This document shows positions 6,804 to 7,433 of a stretch of 7,433 nt of DNA, piece after piece (the stretch's first letter is position 1; each line of letters starts with the position of its first letter). Location: positions 1 through 7,433 of the forward strand of contig JAFRMB010000118.1 of the NCBI GenBank assembly GCA_017430945.1, in the 5' to 3' direction. Position numbers and translations under genes: made by a program. The notes under the pieces were generated by a model. That model did no database searches, was not told where the DNA came from, and saw nothing but the letters and a program-made list of their open reading frames with translations. Source of the stretch: Clostridia bacterium (GTDB lineage Bacteria; Bacillota_A; Clostridia; Christensenellales; Aristaeellaceae).

Positions 6804-6934
6804 GTAAGCAGAAGCGACCACTTCTCACCTTGCGGCGAAAGCTTCAATGGTTTCTGGATCATCAGAGAGTCCTTTGTATGGGGATATGGGAGTGGCGCTG
6901 CGCGCTGCTCTTTTTTCATCGTGCGAACAGATTT
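6804..6934 (+). ncRNA. infC leader with attenuator, probable L20-leader type
   Basis: The transcribed leader can fold in two exclusive ways. Form one: CCACTTCT (6818-6825) pairs with GGGAGTGG (6888-6895) over 8 bp, including two G-U pairs, and ties up the 5' arm of the terminator. Form two: AGAAG (6810-6814) pairs with CTTCT (6821-6825), or GAAGC (6811-6815) with GCTTC (6841-6845), which would free the terminator arm. This arrangement, upstream of infC, fits the Firmicutes leader in which ribosomal protein L20 controls the infC-rpmI-rplT operon by premature termination. The class is recognised by position and architecture, not by a covariance search. rpmI and rplT lie outside the window. Confidence 0.6.
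6890..6916 (+). terminator. Attenuator (intrinsic terminator) in the infC leader
   Basis: GAGTGGCGC (6890-6898) pairs with GCGCTGCTC (6902-6910), giving 9 bp with two G-U pairs and a TGC loop. Six T residues follow at 6911-6916. It lies after the infC promoter and 19 bases before the infC ribosome binding site, so it must act as a conditional stop. Confidence 0.85.
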
Positions 6935-6942
6935 AGGAGGTG
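6935..6942 (+). promoter_or_regulatory. Strong ribosome binding site that fixes the infC start
   Basis: AGGAGGTG matches the 16S rRNA 3' end at eight consecutive positions. It is 7 nt from the ATC at 6950 but 19 nt from the first in-frame ATG (6962), which favours initiation at ATC. Confidence 0.85.
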
Positions 6943-6949
6943 TTTCGGT

Positions 6950-7433
6950 ATCAACGATCTCATGATCAACGAGGAGATCCGCGATCGCGAGGTGCGCGTC
7001 GTGGACCAGAACGGCGAGCAGCTGGGCGTCATGTCCAGCAGGGATGCGCTGGCATTGGCAGAGGAGCGGCAGCTCGATCTCGTCAAGATCGCCCCACAGG
7101 CCCGTCCGCCGGTATGCAAGCTCATGGACTACGGGAAGTATCGTTTCGAGCAGTCCAAGAAAGAGCGTGAGTTCCGCAAGAATCAGAAGGTCATTACCGT
7201 AAAAGAGGTTCGCCTTTCCGCCACCATCGAGGACCACGACGTGGACGTGAAGTACAAGAACGCCGTGAAGTTCCTCAAGGACGGCAACAAGGTGAAGGTG
7301 ACGATCCGCTTCCGCGGTCGCCAGATCACCCACTCCGAAATCGGCCGCCAGGTCATGACGGAGTTCGCCGAGCGCATCAAGGAGTATGGAACCGTGGACA
7401 AGCCCCCGCAGATCGAGGGCCGCAACATGTCCA
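6950..7433 (+). CDS. infC: Translation initiation factor IF-3 (3' end missing), AUC start
   Basis: IF3 binds the 30S subunit, prevents premature 50S joining and checks start-codon and initiator-tRNA pairing. The visible 161 codons cover nearly the whole protein. The N-domain runs from INEEIRDREVRV through the PPVCKLMDYGKYRFEQ block, followed by the Lys-rich linker (SKKEREFRKNQK). The C-domain (VKEVRLSATIEDHD, then VKVTIRFRGRQITHSEIG) ends at GRNMS on the window edge, about 10 residues short of a usual terminus. There is no ATG, GTG or TTG at a proper distance from the ribosome binding site. The in-frame ATC at 6950 is, and it places the N-terminus within one residue of B. subtilis IF3 as I recall it. 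Rare AUU/AUC-type starts are a known device by which IF3 represses its own translation. The ATG at 6962 is the fallback start. Confidence 0.93.
   Translation, partial: MNDLMINEEIRDREVRVVDQNGEQLGVMSSRDALALAEERQLDLVKIAPQARPPVCKLMDYGKYRFEQSKKEREFRKNQKVITVKEVRLSATIEDHDVDVKYKNAVKFLKDGNKVKVTIRFRGRQITHSEIGRQVMTEFAERIKEYGTVDKPPQIEGRNMS

Noticed and set aside
6940..7170. Plus-strand open frame (76 codons) overlapping infC
   Set aside because: Its start lies inside the infC ribosome binding site and the translation is Arg-rich nonsense. The IF3 frame is unmistakable.
1..7433. Possible mobile element, phage, CRISPR, toxin-antitoxin or defence system
   Set aside because: Every gene-sized stretch is accounted for by a recognised housekeeping or metal-uptake gene. 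I saw no direct-repeat array, terminal inverted repeats, integrase or small toxin-like pair.

Overview
This window holds chromosomal DNA from a GC-rich bacterium. It is most likely a Gram-positive of the Firmicutes (class Clostridia or a close relative). The evidence is strong AGGAGG-type ribosome binding sites, compact rho-independent terminators, a zinc-binding lipoprotein with a lipobox, a ClpB/RecX/YebC set, and an infC gene behind a Firmicutes-style attenuated leader. The genus cannot be named from sequence alone. Nothing looks mobile: there is no transposase, phage gene, CRISPR array, tRNA or rRNA.

Layout. (1) At 1-1832 is the 3' two thirds of clpB (+), closed by a terminator hairpin at about 1848-1894. 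(2) At 1951-2571, recX lies on the minus strand, convergent with clpB. (3) At 2572-2692 is a short divergent control region in which a minus-strand promoter for recX and a plus-strand promoter for yebC sit with their -35 boxes abutting. (4) At 2693-3445 is a YebC/TACO1-family gene (+), ending at a strong terminator (3470-3506). (5) From 3603, a consensus sigma-A promoter drives a tight four-gene operon for a high-affinity zinc (possibly manganese) ABC importer and its regulator: znuA-like lipoprotein, Fur/Zur-family repressor, znuC-like ATPase and znuB-like permease. The genes are 1 bp apart or overlap. (6) From 6769, a second good promoter opens a leader of about 145 nt with a terminator hairpin and a competing upstream pairing. 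It leads into infC (translation initiation factor IF3), which appears to start at the rare codon AUC and runs off the right edge.

How the genes work together. The metal operon is self-contained: the lipoprotein captures metal outside the cell, ZnuB passes it through the membrane, ZnuC supplies ATP energy, and the Fur-family protein probably represses the operon when metal is plentiful. The flanking genes are housekeeping functions: ClpB for protein disaggregation, RecX for RecA modulation, YebC for translation or transcription control, and IF3 for initiation.

I found no convincing undescribed system. The most interesting signals are regulatory: the infC leader switch with its AUC start, the metal-site divergence of the ZnuA-like protein, and the overlaps and extensions inside the metal operon. 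No gene-free stretch exceeds 300 bases; the two longest gaps (about 230 and 217 bases) are described in the feature list.
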